64,000 nt of DNA from the NCBI GenBank assembly GCA_910579615.1, contig CAJTUA010000016.1, positions 1 to 64,000 of the forward strand, given 5' to 3'. The DNA comes from an uncultured Lachnospiraceae bacterium. GTDB lineage: Bacteria > Bacillota > Clostridia > Lachnospirales > Lachnospiraceae. A program made the translations under genes and the position numbers. Shown piece after piece: positions 1 to 8,038 of this stretch. Numbering within the stretch: position 1 is the stretch's first letter; each line of letters opens with the position of its first letter. The notes under the pieces were generated by a model, which was not told where the DNA came from, made no database searches, and saw nothing but the letters and a program-made list of their open reading frames with translations.

Positions 1-96
1 AGGAAAATAAACAGCCAAATCCTATTTTTTAAGCAATGAGTTTTGCACATCTCTAATATATAACATGCAGTTGATAAATCAATGGAGCCGATGCCT

Positions 97-128
97 GCAG
101 CCGTCTGCGCTGTGAGGCAGATGGCTGC
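97..128. other. Intergenic hairpin downstream of the LacI gene
   Basis: Two 12-base arms, GCAGCCGTCTGC at 97-108 and GCAGATGGCTGC at 117-128, pair with one mismatch around an 8-base loop. It lies past the stop codon of the leftward regulator gene and could end or stabilise that transcript, but no T-run follows. The rest of 1-179 shows no convincing gene. Confidence 0.4.
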
Positions 129-179
129 GCCATGCGTATTGTTCTGCTGCCTGCGCCGTCTAGGCAATCGCGCCGGGCA

Positions 180-1175
180 TCATTTCGGTGTGCGCGTTGT
201 TCCGCCATCCCCATATGTGACAGGCAGGCAGATTAACGGCGGCTTTGTCAGCATATTTTCCTGCAGCAGCAGGTCAACGCACATCTCGGCGATTTCCTCG
301 ACGGGCTGCACGATGGTGGAACATATGTATTCCTGGCTGTTGAAATAGCGGATGCCGTCAAAGCCAATGACCTGCACGTCCTCCGGAACCCGCAGGTCCA
401 GCTTTTGCAGCATTTGAATCACAGCGTGGGCAAGCCCGTCCGTCACGCAGAAAATTCCGTCAAACATAAGAGAACCATCCAGCATGTGCTCCGCAAGGAA
501 ATTCTCGAATTCCCCGTAGGGTTCCCCGTCGTTTAAAATCTTCATTTTATAATTCAGGCCGCGGGAGAGGCATCCGTTTTCAAAGCCGGCTTTGCGCTTG
601 TTCGGCTCGTTGTTGAGCGAGGAGCCGATGCGCAGGAAAGCGACCCTTTTGCAGCCGAAATCCGCAAGCTTTTCCGCGGCAAGCTGCCCTCCGGCGAAAT
701 TGTCACTTGCCACGCACGGGATTTTTGGCCCCATGGAGCGGTCGATGGCAACAAACGGCGTATTTTCCTCCACCACAAGGTTGGGATTGTAGGTCAGGCC
801 AATAATCCCATCCACTTTGTTCTGCTGTGCCATGGTCACATATTCCTGCTCCTGGCTTAAATCGAAATCGGTACAGCAAAGCAGCATCCGGTATTTCCGG
901 CGCAGGAGCGCCCGGTTGATGTGGTAGGACAGGGATGCGAAAAAGGGCTCCTGGGTGTTGGGGAGCAGGACGGCAACGGTATAAGTCTTGTTTGCTTTTA
1001 ACCCCTGCGCATAGCTGTTGACCTGGTAATTCAGTTTTTTGATGGCCTCCTCCACGCGGATGCGGTAAAGCTCACCGACCGGGATGCCGTTTACAACCTT
1101 TGACACCGTGCCGAGTGCAACGCCTGCCTCGCGGGCAACATCCTTCATGGTCGGGGCGGAATTCTCTTTTTTCAT
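180..1175 (-). CDS. LacI-family transcriptional regulator of the fructan locus
   Basis: DNA-binding repressor of 331 residues that most likely senses a fructose-containing sugar. The N-terminus carries the LacI helix-turn-helix (TMKDVAREAGVALGTVSKVV, about residues 8-27) and hinge region, followed by a periplasmic-binding-protein-like effector domain that starts near TYTVAVLLPN. The start at 1175 is chosen because an AAAGGAGA ribosome site sits just upstream; an in-frame ATG 39 bases further up has none. It is transcribed away from the sugar ABC transporter genes, and the intergenic region has LacI-type palindromes, so control of the divergent operon and of itself is the natural reading. The effector is inferred from the neighbouring GH32 and fructokinase genes, not seen. 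Confidence 0.93.
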   Translation of the reverse strand: MKKENSAPTMKDVAREAGVALGTVSKVVNGIPVGELYRIRVEEAIKKLNYQVNSYAQGLKANKTYTVAVLLPNTQEPFFASLSYHINRALLRRKYRMLLCCTDFDLSQEQEYVTMAQQNKVDGIIGLTYNPNLVVEENTPFVAIDRSMGPKIPCVASDNFAGGQLAAEKLADFGCKRVAFLRIGSSLNNEPNKRKAGFENGCLSRGLNYKMKILNDGEPYGEFENFLAEHMLDGSLMFDGIFCVTDGLAHAVIQMLQKLDLRVPEDVQVIGFDGIRYFNSQEYICSTIVQPVEEIAEMCVDLLLQENMLTKPPLICLPVTYGDGGTTRTPK

Positions 1176-1399
1176 ATATGTCTCCTTTATAATCGTTATC
1201 CAGATGCAGACCATGTCGTTACGTTTGGATGAAAATAAATGAAAAGAAGAAAAATTTCATGAAAACAGAAAAACAACATGAAATTCTGCACAAAAACAAG
1301 ACACTTTCATGGCTCTTTTCTCTGTAAAATTGGCAGTATTTTTTGTTGAAATATACATAAAAAACAGAAAATAAAGCCCTGTCTTACTTTTTGTTTTTG

Positions 1400-1428
1400 A
1401 TTATACTCCATAATTTTCGATTTGTAAA
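1400..1428 (-). promoter_or_regulatory. Sigma-A type promoter of the LacI gene
   Basis: On the minus strand TTTACA (1428-1423) and TATAAT (1405-1400) are separated by exactly 17 bases, pointing leftward to the repressor gene. The palindrome at 1449-1460 lies about 20 bases upstream of the -35 box, so autoregulation is possible. The leader between this promoter and the gene contains an ATTTCATG/CATGAAAT inverted repeat around 1254-1282. Confidence 0.7.
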
Positions 1429-1448
1429 GAGTAAAATGAAACGATATA

Positions 1449-1480
1449 TGAAACGTTTCACATCAGAATTAAGATGTGAA
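1449..1480. promoter_or_regulatory. LacI-type operator with an overlapping inverted repeat
   Basis: TGAAACGTTTCA at 1449-1460 is a perfect 12-base palindrome with the central CG typical of LacI-family operators. Overlapping its right half is a second perfect inverted repeat, TTCACATC (1457-1464) and GATGTGAA (1473-1480). The site lies between the two divergent promoters. Confidence 0.7.
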
Positions 1481-1558
1481 TATGAGCGAAATAGCCAAGC
1501 GATATCGATAAATAGCAGGTAAAATAATCAAATTAACCAAATAAATATAAAAAAACTA

Positions 1559-1602
1559 TTGACTTTGTGAAAAATGTTGATATAATATAAAATAACGTTT
1601 CA
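1559..1602 (+). promoter_or_regulatory. Promoter of the fructan operon with downstream operator
   Basis: TTGACT (1559-1564) and TATAAT (1581-1586) are 16 bases apart and point toward the permease genes. Directly after the -10 box, 1591-1602 (AATAACGTTTCA) matches nine of twelve positions of the upstream palindrome, placing a likely repressor site over the transcription start. The two sites are about 142 bases apart centre to centre, a distance compatible with looping. Confidence 0.7.
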
Positions 1603-1731
1603 TCAAGATGGCGCGCATCGAGGACCGAGATGAAACCCCGCGAAAAAGTATTGGAGTGGATGCGGATATCCGCTTTGATACATTGAATATTATGCGGTTC
1701 GGGATATCCCGCAAAGAAAGGAGATTGGTAT

Positions 1732-2664
1732 ATGAAGAAAAACAAAGCAGCTGTACCGGCCGCCGTGCTCCGGCAAAAACCGTTAAGGCAGCGCATCCTA
1801 GGAAATTGGCAGCTTTACCTGATGCTTTTGGTTCCGGTTGTCTTAACCCTGGTTTATAAGTACATACCGATGTACGGCATACAGATTGCCTTCCGGGATT
1901 TTAAGACTGGTTCCATGTGGAAAGCGAAGTGGGTGGGTTTGAAGTGGTTTGAGCGCTTCTTTACGTCGCCGAATTGTTGGAGGATGATTAAGAACACCCT
2001 GCTGCTGAATTTTTATGGCTTACTCTGGAGCTTCCCAATCCCGGTGATTCTTGCCCTGATGATTAACCAGCTCAGATTTAAGCGCTTCAAGAGGGTGACG
2101 CAGACCGTGCTTTACGCGCCGCATTTTATTTCCATCATGGTTGTCTGTGGTATGATTCGTATTTTCCTAAGTCCTTCCGGTGGACTGATTAACCTGATTG
2201 CAGGAACCCAGATTGACTTTTTGACGGAGGCAAGCGCATTCCGCACGATTTTTATCTCGTCCGGTATCTGGCAGGATGCAGGCTGGGGGATTATCGTTTA
2301 CATGGCAACATTGTCAAACATTGATACCTCGCAGTATGAGGCGGCGAAAATTGATGGTGCTTCCATGTTCCAGAGAATCCGGAACATTGACATTCCGGAG
2401 CTGGTGCCGATTATGGTGCTGCAGCTGATTATGTGTGCGGGCGGTATCATGAACGTAGGGTTTGAGAAGGTTTGGCTTTTGCAGACGGACTTGAACAAAG
2501 CGACGAGCGATGTGATTTCCGTGTATGTCTACCAACAGGGTATTGAGGGGGCGAAGTACAGTTACTCGACTGCAATCGGTTTGTTCAACACCGCCGTCAA
2601 CCTCCTTTTGCTCATTGTGGTCAACAGGATAGCGAAAAAGCTGTCGGATGTCAGCTTTGTCTAG
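1732..2664 (+). CDS. Sugar ABC transporter permease, LplB/YtcP type
   Basis: Inner-membrane subunit (310 residues) of a CUT1-class sugar importer. It has a cytoplasmic Lys/Arg-rich N-terminus, a first membrane helix near residues 29-45 and several further hydrophobic segments, and the binding-protein-dependent EAA loop (EAAKIDGASM, near residue 203) that docks to the ATPase. The ATG at 1732 follows AAAGGAG. It is the first gene of the operon that continues with a second permease and a solute-binding lipoprotein; no ATPase gene is present, so a shared MsmX-like ATPase elsewhere is inferred, as is usual for this family. Given its neighbours the cargo is probably a fructo-oligosaccharide or sucrose. 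Confidence 0.93.
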   Translation: MKKNKAAVPAAVLRQKPLRQRILGNWQLYLMLLVPVVLTLVYKYIPMYGIQIAFRDFKTGSMWKAKWVGLKWFERFFTSPNCWRMIKNTLLLNFYGLLWSFPIPVILALMINQLRFKRFKRVTQTVLYAPHFISIMVVCGMIRIFLSPSGGLINLIAGTQIDFLTEASAFRTIFISSGIWQDAGWGIIVYMATLSNIDTSQYEAAKIDGASMFQRIRNIDIPELVPIMVLQLIMCAGGIMNVGFEKVWLLQTDLNKATSDVISVYVYQQGIEGAKYSYSTAIGLFNTAVNLLLLIVVNRIAKKLSDVSFV

Positions 2665-2674
2665 GAGGTGTGGT

Positions 2675-3583
2675 ATGAGGGCGAATGTAAAATCAAGGAA
2701 AGCGGCGGGCTTATCAGAAAAAGCGAGCGATATTGTTTTGGTTGTCATCTGCGTTATCATCCTGCTTATTGTTGCTTATCCGCTGTATTATGTGTTGGTT
2801 GCCTCCGTGTCGAACCCGTATGACGTGTATGCGGGAAAGACCTTCCTGCTTCCGAGCCAGTTCACGCTTGACGGCTACAAGGCAGTGTTCGCGGATGACG
2901 GGATTCTGACCGGATATTTAAACAGCATCAAGTACACCGTGATTGGTACTGTCTTTTCCGTCGTTATGCTCTACCTGACGGCTTACCCGCTAAGCATCAA
3001 GGATTTGCCGGGCAGAAAAGCAATCAGCCTTTTCTTTATCATTACGATGTATTTCGGCGGCGGGCTGATTCCTACCTACCTGATTGTAAAGCAGACCGGG
3101 CTGACCGGAACAATGTGGTCGCTGTTTTTGCCGGGCGGCGTTGGGGTCGGCAACATGATAATTCTGAGGAACTTTTTTGAAAACAGCATTCCGAAGGAGA
3201 TGGTGGAGGCGGCGGAGATTGACGGCGCGTCCAAATGGAAGACCTTTTTGAAGGTCATTATCCCGTTAAGCCGCTCCATCATGGCGGTTATGGTTGTATT
3301 CAGCATGGTTGCGTACTGGAACGACTGGTTTACGGCAATGATTTATTATCCGGGCGATGAAAACGCACCGCTGCCGCTTGTTTTGCGCGGCATCTTAATC
3401 AAGAGCAGCGCGAGCGCGAGCCAGTCCGGCATTATTGACGGCGGTTATGCGGAGCTGAACAAAATGACGGAGATGATTAAATTTTCATCCATTATTGTGG
3501 CGGCACTCCCGATGCTGATTGTGTATCCTTTTGTGCAGAAATATTTTGAGAAAGGATTTATGTCGGGCGCAGTAAAAGGTTAA
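2675..3583 (+). CDS. Sugar ABC transporter permease, YtcP type
   Basis: Second membrane subunit (302 residues) of the same CUT1 importer, partner of the preceding gene. The EAA docking motif EAAEIDGASK is near residue 177, and about six hydrophobic segments are visible. The start at 2675 is set by AGGAGG at 2664-2669; the gene begins 10 bases after the stop of the first permease, so the two are translated from one message. The C-terminus KGFMSGAVKG is typical of this subfamily. Confidence 0.93.
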   Translation: MRANVKSRKAAGLSEKASDIVLVVICVIILLIVAYPLYYVLVASVSNPYDVYAGKTFLLPSQFTLDGYKAVFADDGILTGYLNSIKYTVIGTVFSVVMLYLTAYPLSIKDLPGRKAISLFFIITMYFGGGLIPTYLIVKQTGLTGTMWSLFLPGGVGVGNMIILRNFFENSIPKEMVEAAEIDGASKWKTFLKVIIPLSRSIMAVMVVFSMVAYWNDWFTAMIYYPGDENAPLPLVLRGILIKSSASASQSGIIDGGYAELNKMTEMIKFSSIIVAALPMLIVYPFVQKYFEKGFMSGAVKG

Positions 3584-3586
3584 AAT

Positions 3587-3605
3587 GCAGGATGGTCGTT
3601 CCTGC
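3587..3605 (+). other. Small hairpin between permease and binding-protein genes
   Basis: GCAGGA and TCCTGC arms around a 7-base loop, directly after the permease stop. There is no T-run. Such stems often set transcript levels between permease and the more abundant binding protein; that role is inferred. Confidence 0.35.
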
Positions 3606-3685
3606 TTTGCGGGAATTGCCTGGGCACAAGGGATTTTTAGCAATATAAAAAAGTATAGATTATAAAGAAAGAGAGGGAAAGAATT

Positions 3686-5359
3686 ATGAGGAAAATGAGT
3701 TTCTGGAAAAAGTCGGTTTCCTGTGCATTGGTAGCGGGGATTGTGCTGTCCGCATGCGGCGGCGGGGACGGGGATGGTGATGTTCAAAAGGGAGTGGCAA
3801 GCAGCGACACTTCCCAGACGAAATTCACTGTTATGGGTGGGATGAGTGCCTTAAGCGGAGGGTATGAGGACAATGTGGTGCTCAACCAGATGCAGGAAAA
3901 TGCGGGAATCAGCATCGAGTGGATTACGATGAGCGATTCGCTCGGCGAACAGGTCAATATCCGAATCGGAACGGATGACCTTCCGGATGCGTTCCAGGCG
4001 GTCGGCTTTAGCAATTATGACCTGTCAAATTACGGCAAGGACGGCACGTTCATCGACCTGACCCCGTACCTGACCGAAGAATATATGCCGAACCTTGCAA
4101 AGATTCTGGAGGAGCACCCGGAAATCCGCAGCGCAATCACGATGAACGACGGCGGGATTTATGGTCTTCCGGCGGCGGAGCAGATGGGGACGGCGGGCAT
4201 CGGTGCACAGGAGGACTACAGCATCTACTCGATTCCTCAGTTTTCCATGATTAACAAGGCATGGCTGGACGATTTGGGTCTTTCCGTACCGACAACGCTC
4301 GATGAGCTGCACACCGTTTTGAAGGCGTTTAAGGACAACGACATGAGCGCGAAATATTACGGCAATGCGGCGGGCAGCACAATCCCGATGAGCACGGGCT
4401 TTGACCAGTGGTGCTGGGGGCAGAATGTCTTTTATGCGGGTTTCGGTTTTACGAACTGGCCGAATGATGTTTGCAATGACCTTGTTTTAAGGGACGACGG
4501 AACGGTGGAATTTATCTGTGCTTCCGAACAGTACCGCAAGGCGGTCACCTATTTCCATGACTGGTATGCGGAGGGGCTGATGGATATCGAGATGTTCAGC
4601 CAGTCGCAGACACAGCTGATTTCAAAATGTTCACAAGGCTATGTCGGGGTGGCGACCTGGTGGGAAGTTGATGAGCTGACCGGGGAGCATGCGGGGGATT
4701 ATGTATATCTGCCAATCCTTGACGGACCGGACGGCACCCACAATGTTACACTACGTACCGGCGGTGCGACAAACAGCGGCAATTTAAGCATTACCAAGGC
4801 GTGCAAAAGTCCGGCGAACCTGCTGAAATTCTACGACCAGTGGTATGACGGTGAGATTGTAATGCAGCTGCAGTATGGTCCAATCGGCGTTTATTTTACC
4901 GAGAAGGATGAGAACGGTCTGTGGAACAGTATCGCGGATGCGGCGGCGAGGGAGAAATTCGGAAAGAGCGCCGGGGAATTGAAGGGGCAGTATGAAGTGT
5001 ACGGACCAAAGCTGATTTTAAGTGAGTATTACAATACGACCTTCAAGATGGAAGCGCGTGCGATTCAGCGCCTGAAAGATTTGGACGAATACTGGATGGG
5101 CTTTGTGGACAGCACGGCAGTTTATCCGCTTGACTGCGTATTCACGGAGGAAGAGTTGGATATCATTGACCAGTACAAGGCGGATTTTGAAAGTACCGTG
5201 TCGGAGAATGAAGGGCTTTGGATTAAGAATGGCGGACCGACGGACGATGAGTGGAACAGCTATCTTTCCACGTTGAGAAGAAGCTGCGGCATGGAGGAGC
5301 TTTTGAAGGTTTACCAGGACGCTTATAACCGCTATGCACAGGCGAGGGAGACGAACTAA
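3686..5359 (+). CDS. Sugar-binding lipoprotein of the ABC importer
   Basis: Extracellular solute-binding protein (557 residues) of the LplA/YtcQ type that captures the sugar for the two upstream permeases. A basic N-region, a hydrophobic stretch and the lipobox LSAC (Cys about 24) mark it as a membrane-anchored lipoprotein, followed by a low-complexity Gly/Asp linker. The family 1 fold is suggested by its length, the FTVMGGMSAL entry strand and many aromatic residues in the C-terminal lobe. The ribosome site GAGAGGGAAAG precedes the ATG at 3686. Its neighbours point to fructan fragments or sucrose as ligand, which is inference. Confidence 0.92.
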   Translation: MRKMSFWKKSVSCALVAGIVLSACGGGDGDGDVQKGVASSDTSQTKFTVMGGMSALSGGYEDNVVLNQMQENAGISIEWITMSDSLGEQVNIRIGTDDLPDAFQAVGFSNYDLSNYGKDGTFIDLTPYLTEEYMPNLAKILEEHPEIRSAITMNDGGIYGLPAAEQMGTAGIGAQEDYSIYSIPQFSMINKAWLDDLGLSVPTTLDELHTVLKAFKDNDMSAKYYGNAAGSTIPMSTGFDQWCWGQNVFYAGFGFTNWPNDVCNDLVLRDDGTVEFICASEQYRKAVTYFHDWYAEGLMDIEMFSQSQTQLISKCSQGYVGVATWWEVDELTGEHAGDYVYLPILDGPDGTHNVTLRTGGATNSGNLSITKACKSPANLLKFYDQWYDGEIVMQLQYGPIGVYFTEKDENGLWNSIADAAAREKFGKSAGELKGQYEVYGPKLILSEYYNTTFKMEARAIQRLKDLDEYWMGFVDSTAVYPLDCVFTEEELDIIDQYKADFESTVSENEGLWIKNGGPTDDEWNSYLSTLRRSCGMEELLKVYQDAYNRYAQARETN

Positions 5360-5429
5360 GCAGGAGGATTCCTTCTGCCGGCAGGAAAGTAAAATTTAGA
5401 GAATCTATAAGAATCAGGAGATTTTGTTT

Positions 5430-6923
5430 ATGATAAGCCAGGTTTTGCGTGATGCAAGAAAATATGAGGAAACCGCAGGAAAGGCGATTCCGGAAGAAAT
5501 GCGGCCGGGATTCCACCTCTCAACCCGCATCGGATGGATGAACGACCCGAACGGTTTCTCGTTTTATAACGGTGAGTACCATCTGTTTTATCAGTACAAC
5601 CCGTACAGCTCCCACTGGGATACGATGCACTGGGGACATGCGGTGAGCAAAGACCTTCTGCATTGGCGGTATCTTCCGGCGGCGCTCGCACCGGATACGG
5701 ACTATGACCGGGACGGCTGCTTTTCCGGAAGTGCCGTTACCCTGCCGGACGGCAGGCAGCTGCTGCTCTATACCGGGGTTGCAAAGGAGACACAGCCGGA
5801 TGGGGGAACCTGCGATTTGCAGAGGCAGTGCATTGCGGTGGGAGACGGCATGGATTATGAGAAATACGCAAAAAATCCGGTGCTGGACGATACTGACTTG
5901 CCGAAGGACGGCAGCCGCTATGATTTCCGCGACCCGAAAATTTTCCGGAAAAAAGACGGCTCCTATGGCTGCGTGGTCGGGAATTGCGATGAAAACCGGG
6001 ATGGCAGAGTGCTTTTGTTTGCCAGTGAGGATGGTTTTTCCTGGAGGTTTGAGCGGATTCTGGCGGCGAACCATGGACGGTTTGGGAAAATGTGGGAATG
6101 CCCGGATTTCTTTGAACTGGATGGAAAGCAGGTGGTAATTGTCAGCCCGCAGGATATGTTGCCGCAGGGGTTTGAGTACCATAACGGAAATGGCACGCTC
6201 TGCCTGATTGGCGAATGTGACAAGGAGACGGGAGAATTTGTGGAGGAGCATAACCAGTCGGTGGATTACGGGATTGACTTTTATGCGCCGCAGACAACGC
6301 TCGCGCCAGACGGCAGGCGGATTATGATTGGCTGGATGCAGAACTGGGATACCTGCCCTGCCAACAGCTCGGATCAGCCGTGGTTTGGGCAGATGAGCCT
6401 GCCGCGCGAACTCTCGATTCAGGATGGCCGTCTGATTCAAAAGCCAGTGCGCGAGATAGAAAGCCTGCGCCAAAATGAGGTAAGGCATGAAAATATCACA
6501 TTTACCGATGTGCTGCGGCTTGACGGCGTAACGGGCAGGCGTGTGGATATGGAAATAAAGTTGCGCCCGGGGGATGCAGAAAATATTTACCGGAAATTCG
6601 CGGTGCGCTTTGCGCAGAATGATGTTTACCAGACTTCGGTCAGCTTCCGCCCTTACGAGGGAATCGTGAAGGTGGACCGGAAATTTTCCGGCTCGAGGCG
6701 CGCAGTCATCCATCAGCGCCGTAGCCAGGTGCGCACGGAGGGGGGACGGCTTACACTGCGGATTATTTTGGACCGCTTCAGCGCGGAAATCTTTGTCAAT
6801 GACGGAGAGCATGTGCTGACGGCGACCATGTACACGGAGCAGGCGGCGGACGGGATTTCATTTTTTGCGGACGGACAGGTGACGATGGATGTCGTAAAAT
6901 ATGACCTTGTATCGGAACGGTAA
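5430..6923 (+). CDS. GH32 beta-fructosidase (sucrose or fructo-oligosaccharide hydrolase), cytoplasmic
   Basis: Retaining glycoside hydrolase family 32 enzyme of 497 residues that would release fructose from sucrose, sucrose-6-phosphate or short fructans after import; there is no signal peptide. All three family motifs are intact: WMNDPNG with the nucleophile Asp near residue 38, RDP near 166 and ECPD with the acid/base Glu near 223. A C-terminal beta-sandwich follows (about 350-497). The ATG at 5430 lies 9 bases from AGGAG; a TTG six bases earlier is too close. It sits between the sugar-binding lipoprotein and the fructokinase. Whether it prefers the phosphorylated substrate cannot be read; the absence of a PTS gene argues for unphosphorylated sugars. 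Confidence 0.93.
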   Translation: MISQVLRDARKYEETAGKAIPEEMRPGFHLSTRIGWMNDPNGFSFYNGEYHLFYQYNPYSSHWDTMHWGHAVSKDLLHWRYLPAALAPDTDYDRDGCFSGSAVTLPDGRQLLLYTGVAKETQPDGGTCDLQRQCIAVGDGMDYEKYAKNPVLDDTDLPKDGSRYDFRDPKIFRKKDGSYGCVVGNCDENRDGRVLLFASEDGFSWRFERILAANHGRFGKMWECPDFFELDGKQVVIVSPQDMLPQGFEYHNGNGTLCLIGECDKETGEFVEEHNQSVDYGIDFYAPQTTLAPDGRRIMIGWMQNWDTCPANSSDQPWFGQMSLPRELSIQDGRLIQKPVREIESLRQNEVRHENITFTDVLRLDGVTGRRVDMEIKLRPGDAENIYRKFAVRFAQNDVYQTSVSFRPYEGIVKVDRKFSGSRRAVIHQRRSQVRTEGGRLTLRIILDRFSAEIFVNDGEHVLTATMYTEQAADGISFFADGQVTMDVVKYDLVSER

Positions 6924-6980
6924 GCAAATAAGAACGTCAGGAATTTTCAAAAAATCATATGGCGGAGGCGGAAATCGGAA

Positions 6981-7952
6981 ATGGAAAAAATGGATGTGAC
7001 AGCGTTGGGCGAGTTGCTCATCGATTTTACGGAGAACGGCGTAAGTGGCCAGGGCAATCCCTTATATGAAGCAAATCCGGGTGGCGCGCCATGCAATGTG
7101 CTTGCCATGCTTGCAAAGCTCGGGCACCGCACCGCTTTCATCGGCAAGGTGGGAAATGATTTTTTCGGGAAGTGGTTAAAGGAAGTCATCCAGGAAGCCG
7201 GCATCCGGGCGGATTATCTGTACATGGATGAAAACGTGCATACGACCCTGGCGATGGTACATACCTTCCCGGACGGCGACAGGGATTTCTCTTTTTACCG
7301 CGAACCAGGCGCGGACATGATGCTTGCCGCGCAGGAGGTACCGGAGGAGGCATTGGAAAACACAGGAATCTTCCATTTCGGGACGCTCCCCATGACCCAT
7401 AAGGGGGTGCGTGAGGCGACAAGGAAGGCGGTGGAGGGGGCAAAGGCAGCAGGCGCGCTGATTTCCTTTGACCCGAACCTGCGCCCGCCGCTCTGGAAAT
7501 CCCTGGACGAGGCGAAGGAACAGGTGCTCTACGGTCTTTCCCAGTGCGATATTTTAAAGATTTCGGACAACGAAATCCAGTGGCTGAACGGGCTGGAGGA
7601 CTATACGGAAGGCGTGGAATGGATTCTGAAAAGATACGATATCCCATTCATCCTGGTATCCATGGGCAGGCAGGGAAGCCGCGCCTATTATCAGGGGAAA
7701 ATGGTGGAGGCGGCGCCGCTTCTGCGGGAGGACACGATTGAAACGACCGGGGCGGGGGATACGTTCTGTGCGTGTGTGCTGCACTATGTGCTGGAGCATG
7801 GCATAGAGGGGCTTTCGGAGGAAAACCTCAAAGAAATGCTGGCTTTTGCAAACTGTGCCGCCTCCCTGATTACAACAAGGAGGGGTGCGCTTAAGGTTAT
7901 GCCGGAAAAAGGAGAAATTGAGGCAGAGCTGAGAAGAAACAAAAGTTTGTAA
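6981..7952 (+). CDS. PfkB-family fructokinase
   Basis: Cytoplasmic sugar kinase (323 residues) that would phosphorylate the fructose released by the adjacent GH32 enzyme. Both PfkB signatures are present: the N-terminal PGGAPCNVLAMLAKLGHRTA region (about residues 34-55) and the C-terminal ETTGAGDTFCACVL with the catalytic Asp near residue 257. Length and motif spacing are normal for fructokinases of Firmicutes. It lies 57 bases after the hydrolase in the same orientation. Fructose as substrate is inferred from context; ribokinase-like sugars cannot be excluded from sequence alone. Confidence 0.92.
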   Translation: MEKMDVTALGELLIDFTENGVSGQGNPLYEANPGGAPCNVLAMLAKLGHRTAFIGKVGNDFFGKWLKEVIQEAGIRADYLYMDENVHTTLAMVHTFPDGDRDFSFYREPGADMMLAAQEVPEEALENTGIFHFGTLPMTHKGVREATRKAVEGAKAAGALISFDPNLRPPLWKSLDEAKEQVLYGLSQCDILKISDNEIQWLNGLEDYTEGVEWILKRYDIPFILVSMGRQGSRAYYQGKMVEAAPLLREDTIETTGAGDTFCACVLHYVLEHGIEGLSEENLKEMLAFANCAASLITTRRGALKVMPEKGEIEAELRRNKSL

Positions 7953-8038
7953 GGATGCCCCTTTGTGCGTAAAAATTCCGGGCGATGGTGGCTTGCCTGT
8001 TTATAACAAAGCTTCCTGGACAGAGAGGAGGATTGGAT

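Noticed and set aside
5520..6812. 430-codon open frame on the minus strand
   Set aside because: It is antisense to the GH32 beta-fructosidase, whose three catalytic motifs are on the plus strand; the antisense protein has no family features and no ribosome site.
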